From contig JAJFZO010000345.1 in assembly GCA_021397835.1 (NCBI GenBank), positions 1,116,001 through 1,180,000 on the forward strand: a stretch of DNA of 64,000 bases, read 5' to 3'. The DNA comes from Moringa oleifera. Lineage: Eukaryota > Streptophyta > Magnoliopsida > Brassicales > Moringaceae. Below the pieces are notes generated by a model. The model was not told where the DNA came from and did no database searches. It saw only the letters and a program-made list of their open reading frames with translations. Position numbers and translations under genes: made by a program. Of the stretch, positions 21,968-33,823 are shown one piece after another; positions within the stretch are counted from its first letter, which is position 1, and each line of letters starts with the position of its first letter.

Positions 21968-22239
21968 ATATCAAAACAAATTTATACATTAGCTTTGAAT
22001 ATTTCGAATGTATTAATTGTCCCAATTTCACATGTAAATTCTTATCAGTAAGAATCCTTCGTCCACTCTATATATTTATCATCCTAGTAAATATCAAAAT
22101 AAATTCATATATACACATATATATTCGGATACTAAACAAAATGGATGAAGGATTCTTATAGATCTGAATTTACAAGTGAAATTGAGACAATTAATACATT
22201 CAAAAGATGCGAAGCTAATGTATAAATTTATTTTGATAT
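21968..22239. repeat. Long hairpin: inverted repeat, about 98-bp arms, 75-bp loop
   Basis: The left arm (21968-22065) and right arm (22141-22239) are inverse complements with about ten mismatches. Shared blocks include TTTATACATTAGCTT, GAATGTATTAATTGTC, CAATTTCAC and AAGAATCCTTCRTCCA. The loop contains a second copy of an ATCAAAATAAATTCATATA segment from the arm. Frames on both strands across it are open by chance and mirror each other. It could be a foldback/MITE-like element or a young miRNA-like precursor locus; no target duplication was identified. Confidence 0.8.
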
Positions 22240-22690
22240 ACATACATACATACATATATATATATATATATGAGCGTGTGTGTGAGAGAGAGGAAGACAG
22301 AAGACATGACCCAATAATAATTGAAATATGCATAGTAGTTAGAAGTGTAGAATTGTACCTTCCTATAGGTGGATGGAAGTGAAATAGCATTTAAAGCAGT
22401 TAAAACACAAAACTTGAAAGCTATCAGAGACCTTTCTTCTTATAAAAATAAGAATCCAACTTTTGGAGATGCAGTGTCCAATCTCGCAACCTTTTTGTTC
22501 TTTTCCTTTCTTACTTATGTTTCCTTTCTAGTCAAGAGTACTAATAATCATTCCTCCACTAGGATTTTGTTTATTATCGTATTATATATATGCTTGTGCT
22601 CTTCATACCCTCATCATAATCTCATTGCTTCCTTACACTACTCTTAGTCTTTAGATATGTTATGTTTAATACTTGTTTGTTTTCTATTAG
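22240..22690. other. Microsatellite and pyrimidine-rich sequence, no gene
   Basis: A CATA/TA simple repeat (22240-22272) is followed by a GTGTGTGAGAGAG run and then T/C-rich sequence. A frame at 22369-22647 starts with a plausible soluble segment and turns into Phe/Ser/Leu-rich low complexity. I do not consider it a gene. Confidence 0.4.
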
Positions 22691-23400
22691 AGTCCCACAT
22701 TGGCTGTGTTATAGTGATGAACATCTCTTTATATGTCGTTCATCCCTTCTTTTTTTTATAGTGTCCTTTTTTCCTCATTACTCCGTCTTAACCACCCTTA
22801 TCAGGTCTCTATGCTTTCTCCTTGCTTCTTTGTCTGTTTCATCCTTTTTGTCTTAGTCCATCACATCTCTCTTTCTTTGTTACTTCGTTATCTTTCCCTT
22901 TGTACTTTTAATCCTAGATTGGACTCGGGTCGACTACAACATCGTAAGTTATTTACACTCCTTTTGGTATGCATGATTGAGTGAACTATTTCCTTGGGCT
23001 TTATATGGTGTGGGGCCCATGACTTGCATCAAGTACCTCCACCCAACAGGTTGGTCATTTGTAATGATCCAAGCATATAAGATTATTGCAATCCTTACCT
23101 AACAAGCTGATTTGTTAGGGTATGTTAGGTCTAATGTATCAAAGCTTGATCCAGTTTTACAATGTTAAGTTCCCCAAGATTGATTTCTCCAAAACTCTAT
23201 GGCTTACTCCACGCTGTACGTGAGGGGGTATATTGGAGTCCCATATTGGCTAGTCATATTGTAATGATTCAATATATAAGGTGAGGAAATTCTTATCTAG
23301 CAAGCTAATTTTGCTAGGGTATGTCATGGTGATCAACACTAGTGGTTGCTCGGCCCTTCTCGACAACTTTGATTCCTTACTCGTAGATTTTATCAGTAAA
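22690..23400 (+). repeat. LTR-like remnants (GAGTCCCACATTGG motif)
   Basis: GAGTCCCACATTGGCT at about 22691 and GAGTCCCATATTGGCTAG at about 23237 match a phrase common near the start of plant LTRs. Two copies of a following block (GTAATGATYCAAKATATAAG ... AGCAAGCTRATTTKTTAGGGTATG) lie at about 23,052-23,130 and 23,256-23,325. This looks like a duplicated or nested LTR, perhaps a solo LTR. No internal domain, primer site or target duplication was found. 22730-22920 is strongly pyrimidine-rich. Confidence 0.4.
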
Positions 23401-26400
23401 AAAAATTAAGACTTCATACTAATATGCACATAAAGCTTATGTAATGCTACCGATCAAAATCTGATCATTAATAATATTTTCATCATCTTGAATGATAACC
23501 TTTTTTTATTCCACATAAAACAATGACATCCGATTAAGTTCAAATCTCAAAATTAAGGTTGATAATTGATTTAACATTAGCATTATATATCAATAAAAAT
23601 GAAATGATCATGTAGTTTTTAAACATATTTCATGTATAAAAAGATCATTTATTTTTCACATAAATTTATTCAATATGTGATGAAACAGAAAATTTTGAAA
23701 CGATTATTATTTTTATAATAACGGTTCAAATAGCGCAATTTAAATACTCTAAAATTACAACATGTAAAAGTACTGTGATTTAAAAATATAGAGGACTATA
23801 TTGAAAAAGAGAGAAAACACAATAAATCAAATGATATTGAAAAACATTAAAAAAAAAAAAAAAACAAGATGATAATAATGCAGATAAAATTTGATACTAC
23901 ATATATGACACCTAAAAATAAAAAAATAATATAATGAATGCCACTAAAAAAACACAAAAAAAAAAAAACTTAACAAAGCAAAGATCAATGAATCGCATAA
24001 ATATAACCATAAAAACTCAAAAGAGACCATTGAAACACATAAAGCAGAAGACTTGCATCAAGTTAAAATTGTTGTAGGTTTCTTTTATTCTTGAATATAT
24101 GAAAAGATAATCTCATTAAATGGGATGTGATATCAAGTGTCTAATAAATTTAGAGGAAAAATGGCATATGTACCCTATGACAATCACAACTGATACTGCA
24201 TAAAAACCTACAAGTACTTAAATTTAATATAAAACTAAATATACTTTTTTTTAACAAAACATCTTATAAAATTAAATCCAAAAAAAATAAAATGAAAATG
24301 AAATACATGTACGAGTGCTCTCAAATTTAATAACAACAAAATTTGAGGATATCAAATAAACCATAAACGAAAGGAAGATACATTCAGCTTCTATGATTCA
24401 TTGGATTTTGCCAAGAAAATGTGTAACGTGTTTGGTCACCCTAAACCTGATCATTAATAACATCACCATCATTTTAATTTGGAACCTCTTCCTTATGATG
24501 GACTATAGTCTTTAGTTCAAGTTGGATGGTTAATCTAATATTATCTCATAACGATATTTGAGATCCAAAAGAAGCTCTTAGTTCAAATATAATAAACAAT
24601 AAAATTGATTATGCCCTTTATAAACTATATCTAAATTTAAATTCAAGATGACTCAAAAAATATAATACAAGATTCATGACACATTGTACAAGAAAATAAC
24701 TTGAATGTGTTAAGCCATATAATTTTCTATAAAAAGTAAATAAAAAAAAAAACTATGCCTTAAGGCTTATGTACAAGATAATAAAATCATGTTTATTAGA
24801 ACAACGATAATCCCAAAGTCCATTGCATCACCTTACTAGATTAAAAGTTAAAAAACATGACCCTGTAACAATGAGGAGTCACATCTGTTATCTAAATGCA
24901 ACTATCAAATAAATTAATAAAAGAGACAAAGGCAAAATTGTCTAAAATTACTTTGGACAGAAGAGCATATACCTATAGCCATTCCTCTATACAATCATCC
25001 ATCATGTTCCATTATTAGCAAACAGTGAAGACTATTTTTTGAAAGGTCAATGACCTGAATGTGTTCAATTCCAGTCACAACATTAGAAAATATCTTCCTT
25101 TGATACTATTTATCATGATAGTATGCAAGTCAAAGTCATCACCATAGGTATCAATGATACGGAACCACGCACATATATATATTTAATTTTGTCATGAAAA
25201 AATTTATTATTATAAATATTTTTGCATTTTAAAAATATATGATTTAAATTTTTGTTATTATCAAAAATTTAAACTGATTATTTTTACTTTAAAAATTTTT
25301 TTTAAAAATTATTGTAAAAACCTTTTACATTTTATTATTGAGATTTAATTTATTTATTTAAATTAAATTACAAAGACATATTGATAGAAAAAAACATATA
25401 TCAATGCATCAATTAATCATTCAGATATAGCAATTACAAATGCACATTTTTTATAACAAATATAGCATAATGTTAGGATAAATTGTCACTTTAATTCAAA
25501 AATTTAGCGCAATATAGGATCAAGATTCATTTCTAGCATCTTTTCTATAATAGTTTCACTTTCAAGCACATAAATTGAAACAGAAATATTATTTACTTAG
25601 ATCGATCACTTGGAAACAATTAAAAGAGAAAAAGAAAATAAATTTAGCATGTGACATAAAAAAGAAAGAAAAAACATCGATCCATAAGTTTTCTTGATAA
25701 AGATCGTAAGAGAAGTTAAGAAATTACTTTTAAGAGACATCTAAAGAGAAATTGAAATAATGAACCAAATTGCTGTGGACGATATCTTTAGTTTTGATTA
25801 CACATGAGAAGCATAATTGAGAATCATAGAAAAGAAGAATAAATTATCAGTCTTCTCAGATGAAAATCAAAATAAACGAGAAAATAGGACCAATTGGTAG
25901 TAGACCATGAAATATAAAATAATATTAATATAGAAAATTTTGAAAATTTAAAAATAAACAATAATATTTAGATATTCCTTAATTATTTGCAAGCTCTTTC
26001 CATTAGTACCATCTAAAAGAACTTTGATGCTAAAGACTATTGTTTTTCAATTTCTTTATCATGGTCCATTTTAGGGAGACAAATGAAACGATTAATAGAG
26101 CATCTGTATTGCATTTATGTAAAGACAAAGAAACAAAGTCAATAAATAATTAATAATTCATCTTTTCTTATTTTATTCACTTATGAAAGATTATTGTTTT
26201 CTAGCCCATAAATCTTTAATTGTTTCTTAATAACTATATTTTTTCATTTTTTTATTTGATTTTTTCTTCTCACACAAATATGCAATTAAACCTCCATAAA
26301 ATTCTTACTTGATTGATTTATTTAACTTTATACTCCATGACAAAATATTAAATTTATGAACCTTGTTATTTTCATGTTTTTATGAAAAAAAGTTTTCAAT

Positions 26401-27452
26401 GTTTTTGAAAACTTCTTGAAAGTATTTTATTTCTTGATAGACCATGCACGGGAAGTCTTTGTTCCATATACTTTCATTTTAGTGGTATTGACTTTAGTGA
26501 CTTGTTTAGAGCCAAACATATTAACTAATTTAGCTCATAACGAAAAATTAACTAAATTTAATTAAAGGTAAAGGTTATATAAAATCCTGAACTATATCTT
26601 TTAAATAAACCCTAATATTTAAAAAGTGAAAATCAAATCATAAATTATCAATTTGGATGAAATTGTGGACCTTAAATAATGAATGTTAGTATGAAATTTT
26701 TAACATATATAAAGAAATAACAAGCTATCATCACAAAAAAAAAAGAGTTTTTGACAATTAAATATATTTTAAAGATTTAAATATATATAATAGTTTTTGA
26801 GTTAAAAATTATTCAAATTTTAAGAACGAACTTGAAATGGAGTGCAAAATTTATTTGAATCATTTTTTTAGGTATCTCAATCACAAAAGTATCCTTAATT
26901 TTTCAAAGTCATTTCAATCAAAATCCAATTTTATTCAAATTGATAGTTCAAGGTTGAATTGTTATTCTTTAAACAATAGAGTTTATTTGATAATATAAAG
27001 TATAACTTTTACCCTTTAATTTACGAAATGTAATCATATATCTTAGACATGATTAGCTTTCTATGTAACCAATTTGCAAGAAGTGCTTACCCTGAGCTAA
27101 AAGGTAAAAGTGGATTTATGTAGGCAAATTTCAATGTTCAACTTAATATTTTCTTATAAAAAATAGAATAAACAAAATGAAATGTGTAATTACTATATAT
27201 ATATGTGTGTGTATGTGTATAATATTTTATGATGAGTTTGAAAGCACTTTCAATGTTTCACAATAAAAGACACTATTGCTCAGATAAAAGTGGCAAATAC
27301 AAGAGAATTTGATTATGGAGAACATATAATTAGTACTGCCTTTCACAAGACTACAATAAGATCTTCACATTAAATGCAAATATAAGTAATTCATGATGAT
27401 GACTTAGGGAGAAGTTTGCTTAATAACATTTGGTTCATAACATAACATACTA
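23401..27452. other. AT-rich intergenic sequence including a U fragment
   Basis: No gene is recognised. 25,700-26,100 matches 12,330-12,720 in the same direction (for example the phrase around AATCATAGAA...GAAGAA..AAATYATCA and the following CCATTTTA..GAGACA block), so at least this part is another old U copy. The rest is A/T-rich with poly-A/T runs and a TA/TG simple repeat at 27,193-27,221. Confidence 0.5.
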
Positions 27453-27734
27453 CTATACTACAAAAAAATTTAAAAATAGTGACACAATATAGCGACAGAC
27501 AAAATTAGTTGTTAAATAGTGACAAAATAGCGACAGATTTGTTACAAAATAAAAATTTTAACATAGCGACGGAATGATGATAGATTAGCGACACATATTA
27601 GCAACAAACACTATCTTCGTTGCTAAATTTATTTTCAATTTATTTATATCAATTTTTAATCAACTTAAAAACAAATTATCGACTGAATTTTAATCGATTG
27701 CTAATCAAATAGCTAGTGACTACTAGGTTTTGGT

Positions 27735-28480
27735 CACTATGCAGGCAATGCAGCCTAGCAACCACCCCATGGGCAATCGCGAAGGCTGCAAGCTTGTTGT
27801 GTTTAGAGGAAGCCATAGTCGCAAACTTAATTGTTGCCTTTAAAGGAGGCAATGGCTGCTAGCTTGCTGCCTTCAAAGGTAGCCATGCATGGCCACTGCA
27901 TAAGCAAGCTAGCCACCGTCGAAGGTGACCATGCATGGCTATCGAGGCAGCAAGCTATCGGCCTTGAAGGTAGCCATGCATGGTCGCCAACTTGCCACCT
28001 TCGAAGGCAACCATGAATCCTCGCTAACTTGCTGCCAATCGCCTTTGATCGAAGGTAGCCATGTCTGGCTGCCACAAAAGCAAGCTAGTCATCAGCTTGC
28101 CCCCTTCGAAGGGAACCATGCATCGTTGTGAGCTTGCTGCCTTTAAAGGTAACCATGCATAAGCACTGTCATGGTAGCCATGGCCGTGAGCGAAAGCAGC
28201 CATGGCCTTCAAAGGCGATAACCATGGCCTTCCAAGATGGCAGCCATGTCCTCGAAGGAGGTAGCCATGGCTGCGAAATGCCCCGAAAGCCTCCATGCAT
28301 GGTAGTGAAGGCAGCCATGCCCGCATTGAAAGTGTCCATGCATAGTCGCAAAGGCATCTAGGGTCGCACATGAAGGTATCATGGCCTTCAAAGGTGGCAA
28401 CCATGGCCTTCGAAGGTGACAGCCATGGCCTTCGAAGGCGACAGCCATGGTCACGAAGACAACACTGCCTTCACTTGATT
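27735..28480. repeat. GC-rich palindromic minisatellite (CATGCATGG / TTCGAAGG)
   Basis: About 25 irregular units, roughly CTTCGAAGGTAGCCATGCATGGTCGC, alternate self-complementary cores TTCGAA and CCATGG or CATGCATG. The last three units (28385-28465) are nearly identical and 26 bp long. Because the cores are palindromic, overlapping open frames appear on both strands (up to 126 codons); I treat them as by-products. This CpG-containing island stands out sharply from the roughly 75 percent A/T flanks. No homologous protein is recognised. Confidence 0.8.
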
Positions 28481-28596
28481 TTACTTTCACTGTCGAGGCA
28501 ACGACGGACTTGACTTCGGTCATTGGATTTCACTTTTAGCGACCGTCACTTAGTTCCATCATTATGTGATTATAAATTTAAACCTAATTTTTTTCC

Positions 28597-28830
28597 ATTC
28601 ACGCAAGCGTCGTTTCCTTTCCCCCCATTTTTATTGTTGTCTCTGCATCTATATTGCTAATCCTTTTCCTTTTCATCCGCTTCCTTTCCCCTCATTTCTC
28701 TTGTTGTCTCTACATCTATCTATACACAAGTTCCTTAATTTTTTCATTTTGCCCGCAAGTGCCGCTCTTTTTCCCCCCATTTATCTTGTTGTCTTAGATC
28801 TATATGTCTATAATACTCTCTCCCTGCTCG
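28597..28830 (+). repeat. Pyrimidine-rich tandem repeat, about 75 bp x 3
   Basis: Three units near 28,600, 28,675 and 28,750 share CCGCTTCCTTTCCCCYCATT, then TTGTTGTCTCTRCATCTAT. They are non-coding. In CACTA elements such CT-rich blocks often lie in leader sequence; that role is inferred. Confidence 0.7.
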
Positions 28831-29059
28831 ACGTCTTGGTCTGTGCCATTTTCTCATCTATTTTCTCCACTATAATATAGACATATGCTCTTTCACTACG
28901 GGAGGTTACTCTTTTACTTGATAATTTGTGCAGGTAATTGTAGAAATTTTTATTGATAATAATATTGATGGTTGAAAAATGTTGTATAGGAATGTTATGA
29001 TTAGATTTAGTAATCATAGAAATTATTTAGATTTTAAATAAATTACTTAGTTATTTATT

Positions 29060-29795
29060 TATTTTTAATAAATTTAATTTATGGTATATTGTTAGGTAAT
29101 GGTTGAATTTAGTTGTAATTTAAGATAAATATTTTAATTATATTTTTATGAAATTTAAATTAGTTAGATATTAATTAAATTTTATAATTGTTAATTTCAT
29201 TTCTTAATAAATTTAGTTTATGTTAAATTATTTAGAAAATAATCTATTAGTTTGTAATTTAAGATAAATAATTTAATTGGAGTTTTATGGCATTAATTAA
29301 ATTTTGTAATTATTAATTTTACAGGTTAATTAAAAATTTAGTTTATATTAAATTAGATAGATAATAGTTTAATTAGAATATAATTTGAGATAAATAATTT
29401 AATTAGATTTTTATGAAATTTAATAATTGTTAATTTTATTTGTCAAAAAAATTAGTTAATTTGTTATTGATTAGACAGATAATTGTTTAATTACATTGTA
29501 ATTTCCTGACATAAATAATTTAATTAATTAGATTTTTATGAAAATTAATTTACTGATATGTTTATTAAATTTTGGAGTTGTTAATTTTATTTTTTAAAAT
29601 AAATTTAGTTTATGTTAGATTTTGATAATAGTTTAATTAGATATTGTAATTTGTGATAAATAATTAAGTTAGATTTTTTTGAATTTTATATTAGTTCAAT
29701 AGATGTTGATTAAATTTTGGAGTTTTTGATTTTATTTGTTACTAAATTTTAGTTTATATTAGATTTAGATAATAGTTTAATTAGATATTGTAATT
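29060..29795 (+). repeat. AT-rich tandem repeat, about 115-150 bp x 6
   Basis: The marker TTTAGTTTATRTTAGAT recurs near 29,075, 29,212, 29,337, 29,452, 29,603 and 29,748. It is followed in each unit by AATAGTTTAATTAGATATTG-like and GATAAATAATTTAATTAG-like phrases. It probably expanded inside an intron, since it lies directly before the ORF2 exon relic. Confidence 0.75.
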
Positions 29796-29814
29796 TAAGT
29801 GCGATCATTTTTAT

Positions 29815-30048
29815 ATGAAGGCTATGGAGGAGCACATAGAGTTAGAGCGTAAGTCTATGAAAGAGCGTATGAAGAAGGAGCAAAGGACTTTAGAAGAGAT
29901 ATTGGAAGAGTAGCATAGGGCGAGGGAGCATGATTGCATACGCTTCAAGATTGAGTTGCCGGAGCACTTACAGAGAGAGGTTGATATAAATGAGCGCATC
30001 TATAGGATAGAGGCTTTACTTTTAGGAAGCAGACCCAGCACCACCTAA
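29815..30048 (+). pseudogene. CACTA ORF2 C-terminal coiled-coil exon relic
   Basis: The frame reads MKAMEEHIELERKSMKERM, KKEQRTLEEILEE, stop, HRAREHDCIRFKI, and ends LLLGSRPSTT at a TAA TAA pair. The charged Glu/Arg/Lys heptad-like pattern resembles the C-terminal coiled coil of ORF2/TNP1-type CACTA proteins. The single internal stop is TAG between Glu and His codons, consistent with CAG to TAG. Codon use here is less A/T-rich than the flanks, supporting real former coding. Family assignment is by pattern and context, not by a named domain. Confidence 0.6.
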
Positions 30049-30179
30049 TAATTAGATAAAATTTCTTGTATGAATATTGTATTTGATGATAACATAATAT
30101 AAAATCTTGTATTTATTATATTATTTTATGAATTTTAGTTAACTTCATTTTTGTTTTGTTATATTTAAAATTAATTTTT

Positions 30180-30534
30180 TTAAAAAAATTTAATTATATT
30201 AATGACAATTTAGTGACCGATTTATATCTGTTGCTAGTTAGTGACACACTAATATTAGTTGCTAAAATAGCAACAGACGTATATCGGTTGGTAAACTTTA
30301 GCGACAGAATTTTGTTTCTGTTGCTAAACTAATGATATATTTTTATTGGCCGTTAATATATCGCCAATTAACGACTGATACAAAATTCAGTCGTTAGTTT
30401 TTTTTTTTTTTGCGACAACAATTTTAACTATCAATTTTATCTGTCAATAAATTGTGGTTAAAAAATTTAGTGACAGATTGTTTTAATTTAGCAATGAATT
30501 TATCGATTGCTAAATTTGGATTTTTTTTGTAGTG
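30180..30534. repeat. E4 right subterminal repeats and terminus
   Basis: Units such as TTTAGTGACMGA, TTGCTARTTAGTGACA, TAGCAACAGA and TTAGCGACAGAA, in both directions, repeat about every 30 bp to the GTAGTG end. The left block (27456-27720) has the same units. Confidence 0.8.
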
Positions 30535-30699
30535 CTACTTGTTTGATTAATTCCAAATTTCCATGATTAATTTATTTCTTTGATCTATTTATACTTAAAC
30601 ATTTGAAACCATTTTTGTAGCTTATAGTTATTATGAAATTTTTATGTCCTACTATGAAATTTGGATTCATTCTTGCCCGGAAAATTGTATGATGGAGTT

Positions 30700-32330
30700 G
30701 TACTGATAAATACAATTTTTCAACTATACCTTGTCTCTCATTGTAAGAGATGTTAAAAAAATGATCAAAAATTGATATTATCAGATATAAAGATCTTCTT
30801 GTAAAGATTCATTGTGTCGTGCTTGAGTTAATATAGAAAAAGCTTGCCTTTTGATCTTTAAGAAAAATTTTCTTTTCATTCAAATTTTATTTTTCTCACA
30901 TTATAAGTGATGTTACAAAATAGATCAATGATCAAAACTAATACTTATAAAAAAAGCTTATTGTAAGGATTCACCATGTCAAATGTGAGCTAAAATAAAC
31001 AAAACTTATATTTTTTTTCTTTTCTCTCATTTTAAAAGATGAAAACAAATAGACTCACAATCGGCACTTACAAATACAAAGAGCTTTTAATGAGGATTCA
31101 CCATGTTAATTTAAATGTAAAAAAGGCAAAGCTTGCTTTTTGATCTTCAAGCAAGAGTTTCCTTTGTCTCTCTATTTTCTTTTCCCCCTAATTTTTAGAT
31201 ATATCACAAAAAAAAAAATTGACAACCAATGCTAATCGATAAAAAGAGCTTTTTCAAATATTTATCACATCAAATTTAGGCTTAAATAGATAAACTAAGC
31301 TTCACAATTTGATTTTCAAGCCAGAGCTAATTTTTTTTCTCTTTTTATTTTTTCTTCATTTCTTTAATCTAAACAAATTTTACAAAATAGACTATCGATT
31401 GATATTCATGGATAAAAAGAGCTTCTTACAAGGATTGATCATGTCAAATTTGAGATGAAACAGACACACATTACTTTTTAATCTTTAAGTTAGAATTCCC
31501 TTGCCTTTTTAATTTTCAAGCGAAAGTTCCCTCTAACTTTCTATTTTTCTTTTCTTTTTTTTTTAAGCGATGTCATAAAACAAATTGATGGTCAATATTG
31601 GTAAATATAAATGGCTTTTAATAAAGATTCATCACATTAAATTTGGGTTAAAACAAACAAATCTTGTCTTTAGATGTCCAAACAAGAATTCATTCTCTCT
31701 CTATTTTTCTTTGATTTTAAGAAATTTTATAAAATGGATGGATAATTGACATTGACATATATGAAGAACTTCTTACAAGGATTCACCACATCAAATTTGA
31801 GACTGGATAGACAAAACTTTTCTTTTTGTTAAACAATAGGTCCATTTCCTTCTTTGTTTTTTTCTTATTTAAACAGTTTTCCAAAAAAATATGGACAATC
31901 AACACTGACATATAAGAAAAGTTTCTTATTAGCTAAAACAAAATAAGAACTCTATTTCTCACTTTATTTTTTTTTCTTTCACTCATTGTAAGAGATATTA
32001 CAAAATATATCGATGGTCAGTAGTGACAAGTATAAATAGTTCTTTCAATGATTCACCACATCAATTTTGGCTAAGATAAAAAAAGCTTGCTTTTTCGCCT
32101 TTTAGAAGTGTCTTTTTCCTATTTATTTTTTCCTTTTCTCTCGTTGCAAATGTAACAAAACTGACCAATAATTTACACTAATAGATATAAAACATTTCTT
32201 GCAAGGATTCACCTTGTTAAATTTGGGTTTAAATGGACAAATTACCTTTTGATCTTCAAGCAAGAATTTTTTTATCTCTCTCTATTTTTCCCTTTTTTAT
32301 TACTCAATTATTTTTTGCAAGCATCAAAGA
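30700..32330 (-). repeat. About 160-bp minisatellite array (U3 copy)
   Basis: Around ten diverged units carry AAGGATTCACCATGTCAAAT, then a GGCTAAAAYAGAC..AAGCTTGCYTTTTGATCTTC segment, a TCTCTATTTTTCTTTTCTCTC run and RAGAGATGTTACAAAAT. The GATTCAC marker lies near 30,807, 30,967, 31,096, 31,261, 31,430, 31,624, 31,777, 32,047 and 32,204, with a mean spacing of about 160 bp. There is no coding capacity. The same array in opposite orientation starts near 63,030. Confidence 0.8.
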
Positions 32331-32363
32331 AACCTAGAGGCATAAATTTTGATTTCACTTTAA

Positions 32364-32364
<1 letters not shown>

Positions 32365-32400
<36 letters not shown>
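32365..32400. repeat. TA microsatellite
   Basis: A run of about 16 TA dinucleotides marks the end of the 160-bp array. The equivalent place in the 63-kb copy has only a short TA run. Confidence 0.85.
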
Positions 32401-32402
<2 letters not shown>

Positions 32403-33755
32403 CCAAAATACAAAAATATTATATTCTAGCAAGATATGTGATTTGCATGACTTTACAAAGACTTTGTATAATTATAAAGTGTTAAAAAAAAGGATAAAAA
32501 TATTTACATGATGTATTAATCGTGGTTTTTTAGTGACCAATTATAAATTAAGGCTTACAAAACTGTAAGTTTAAAAATCTATGGTCATATAATTAGTCAT
32601 ATTCTTCAAAATTTAAGAAAATTTCTAGGATTATTGCACACCACAATCCTGCAAATTTTATTTATAAATGAATGTTATCATCTTTCTCCAGTTATTGGAG
32701 TTAATCCTACAAAAGGACTAAAATAAAATCATACTTTTAATTTTTAACAATGTACTCCATGTACTGACAAAGATGTTTTCCATTTAAATTTAATAAATCA
32801 CATAAATGTAACCAAAAATTTTAATAAAATTACAACTTTAACAATAGTTCTACACCAATATTTAGGGTACCATCATGGGTTCAGACACGATGAAAATGAT
32901 ATTGATTTCATTAATATAAGGCACATGCAAATATCTTTGCTTAAAGATGTTAACATGATTGGATAATAATTCATGAATGGATAAACATTGTATATTTGGA
33001 TTGTTTAGTACCATAAATAAACTTTTGATGATGATTCTTAACAATTTTTTTGGCAAATTTTGCTCAACATGATTTAAATATTAGACCTCCCAAATTATTT
33101 AATAAACGAAATCATCTCAATCTGTAGAAATCTAAATTATCTCATTTTATTTTATTTTTTGATCCTTACGAGAATATGAAAAAGATCATAAATTACATGA
33201 ATACCTCAAAGATACACTCTTTTTTTTTCTTTTTTGTTGATGTTAAAGAAAACTCTTATTATATGGGGTTAGTTAAATTAATTAATATTTATCATGCATA
33301 ACTGAAGTGTCATAATCCTAACTAGTCACTTGTTGCATCTATGCCTTTTTTCTTTTTGCTTGAACATATCAACTGGTTATCATCTATGTATCATCATCTT
33401 ATGTTGAAAATTTTCAATATTGCCAATATAACTAATTATTTAGTGACTTAAGAAAGATAGTAATGTGATACTTAAATATCTTGCAATAATCAATTGATTT
33501 TAGTTTGTGAACTTCGTAATAAATAGTCATTTTCCATAAACTACAAAAATTTTATGGAAACCAAAGTTCATTTTGGATAATTGTGCAATTAAGATTATGG
33601 ATTAAAATATTGGTTTTTGCTTATGGTTAGATGTTAATTTTAACTAATTAAGTGGAAAAGTATATATGCAAGAGATGATTATTTGTAATAATCAGCATCT
33701 TGAAAACTTTTTAAATATTTTGTAAATATTTTATTGCTATTTTTGGATAACCTTT

Positions 33756-33758
<3 letters not shown>

Positions 33759-33812
<54 letters not shown>
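33759..33812. repeat. TA microsatellite, about 27 units
   Basis: An uninterrupted AT/TA run of about 54 bp is followed by ACACACATATA. It lies exactly where U3 and the U2 copy (53,164) diverge: U2 lacks about 0.9 kb from this point. Confidence 0.9.

Positions 33813-33823
<11 letters not shown>

Larger units (their letters stand above)
27456..30534 (+). mobile_element. E4: CACTA derivative with intact CTA target duplication
   Basis: The left end TACTACAAAAAAATTTAAA (27456) and right end TTTTTTTTGTAGTG (to 30534) are inverted CACTA termini, with the first C changed to T. They are flanked by identical 3-bp duplications CTA at 27453-27455 and 30535-30537. Subterminal units of the TAGCGACAGA/TTGCTAA type fill 27480-27720 and 30190-30510. 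The 3079-bp interior has no transposase. It holds a GC-rich array, a pyrimidine-rich array, an AT-rich array and a relic ORF2 exon on the plus strand. Confidence 0.9.

Noticed and set aside
20921..22000. Search for the 3' LTR of the Copia element
   Set aside because: No stretch similar to 14004-14290 was found, so no second LTR is annotated.
22094..22390. 98-codon frame and its mirror on the other strand
   Set aside because: Both run through the hairpin arms and a TA/CATA microsatellite, which creates open frames by symmetry.
28024..28404. Overlapping open frames up to 126 codons on both strands
   Set aside because: They lie in the palindromic GC-rich array; self-complementary units open frames on both strands, and no frame shows a domain or start context.
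30700..32330. CRISPR-like regular spacing of repeats
   Set aside because: Whole units of about 160 bp are repeated with divergence, without unique spacers, in a plant genome. It is a minisatellite.
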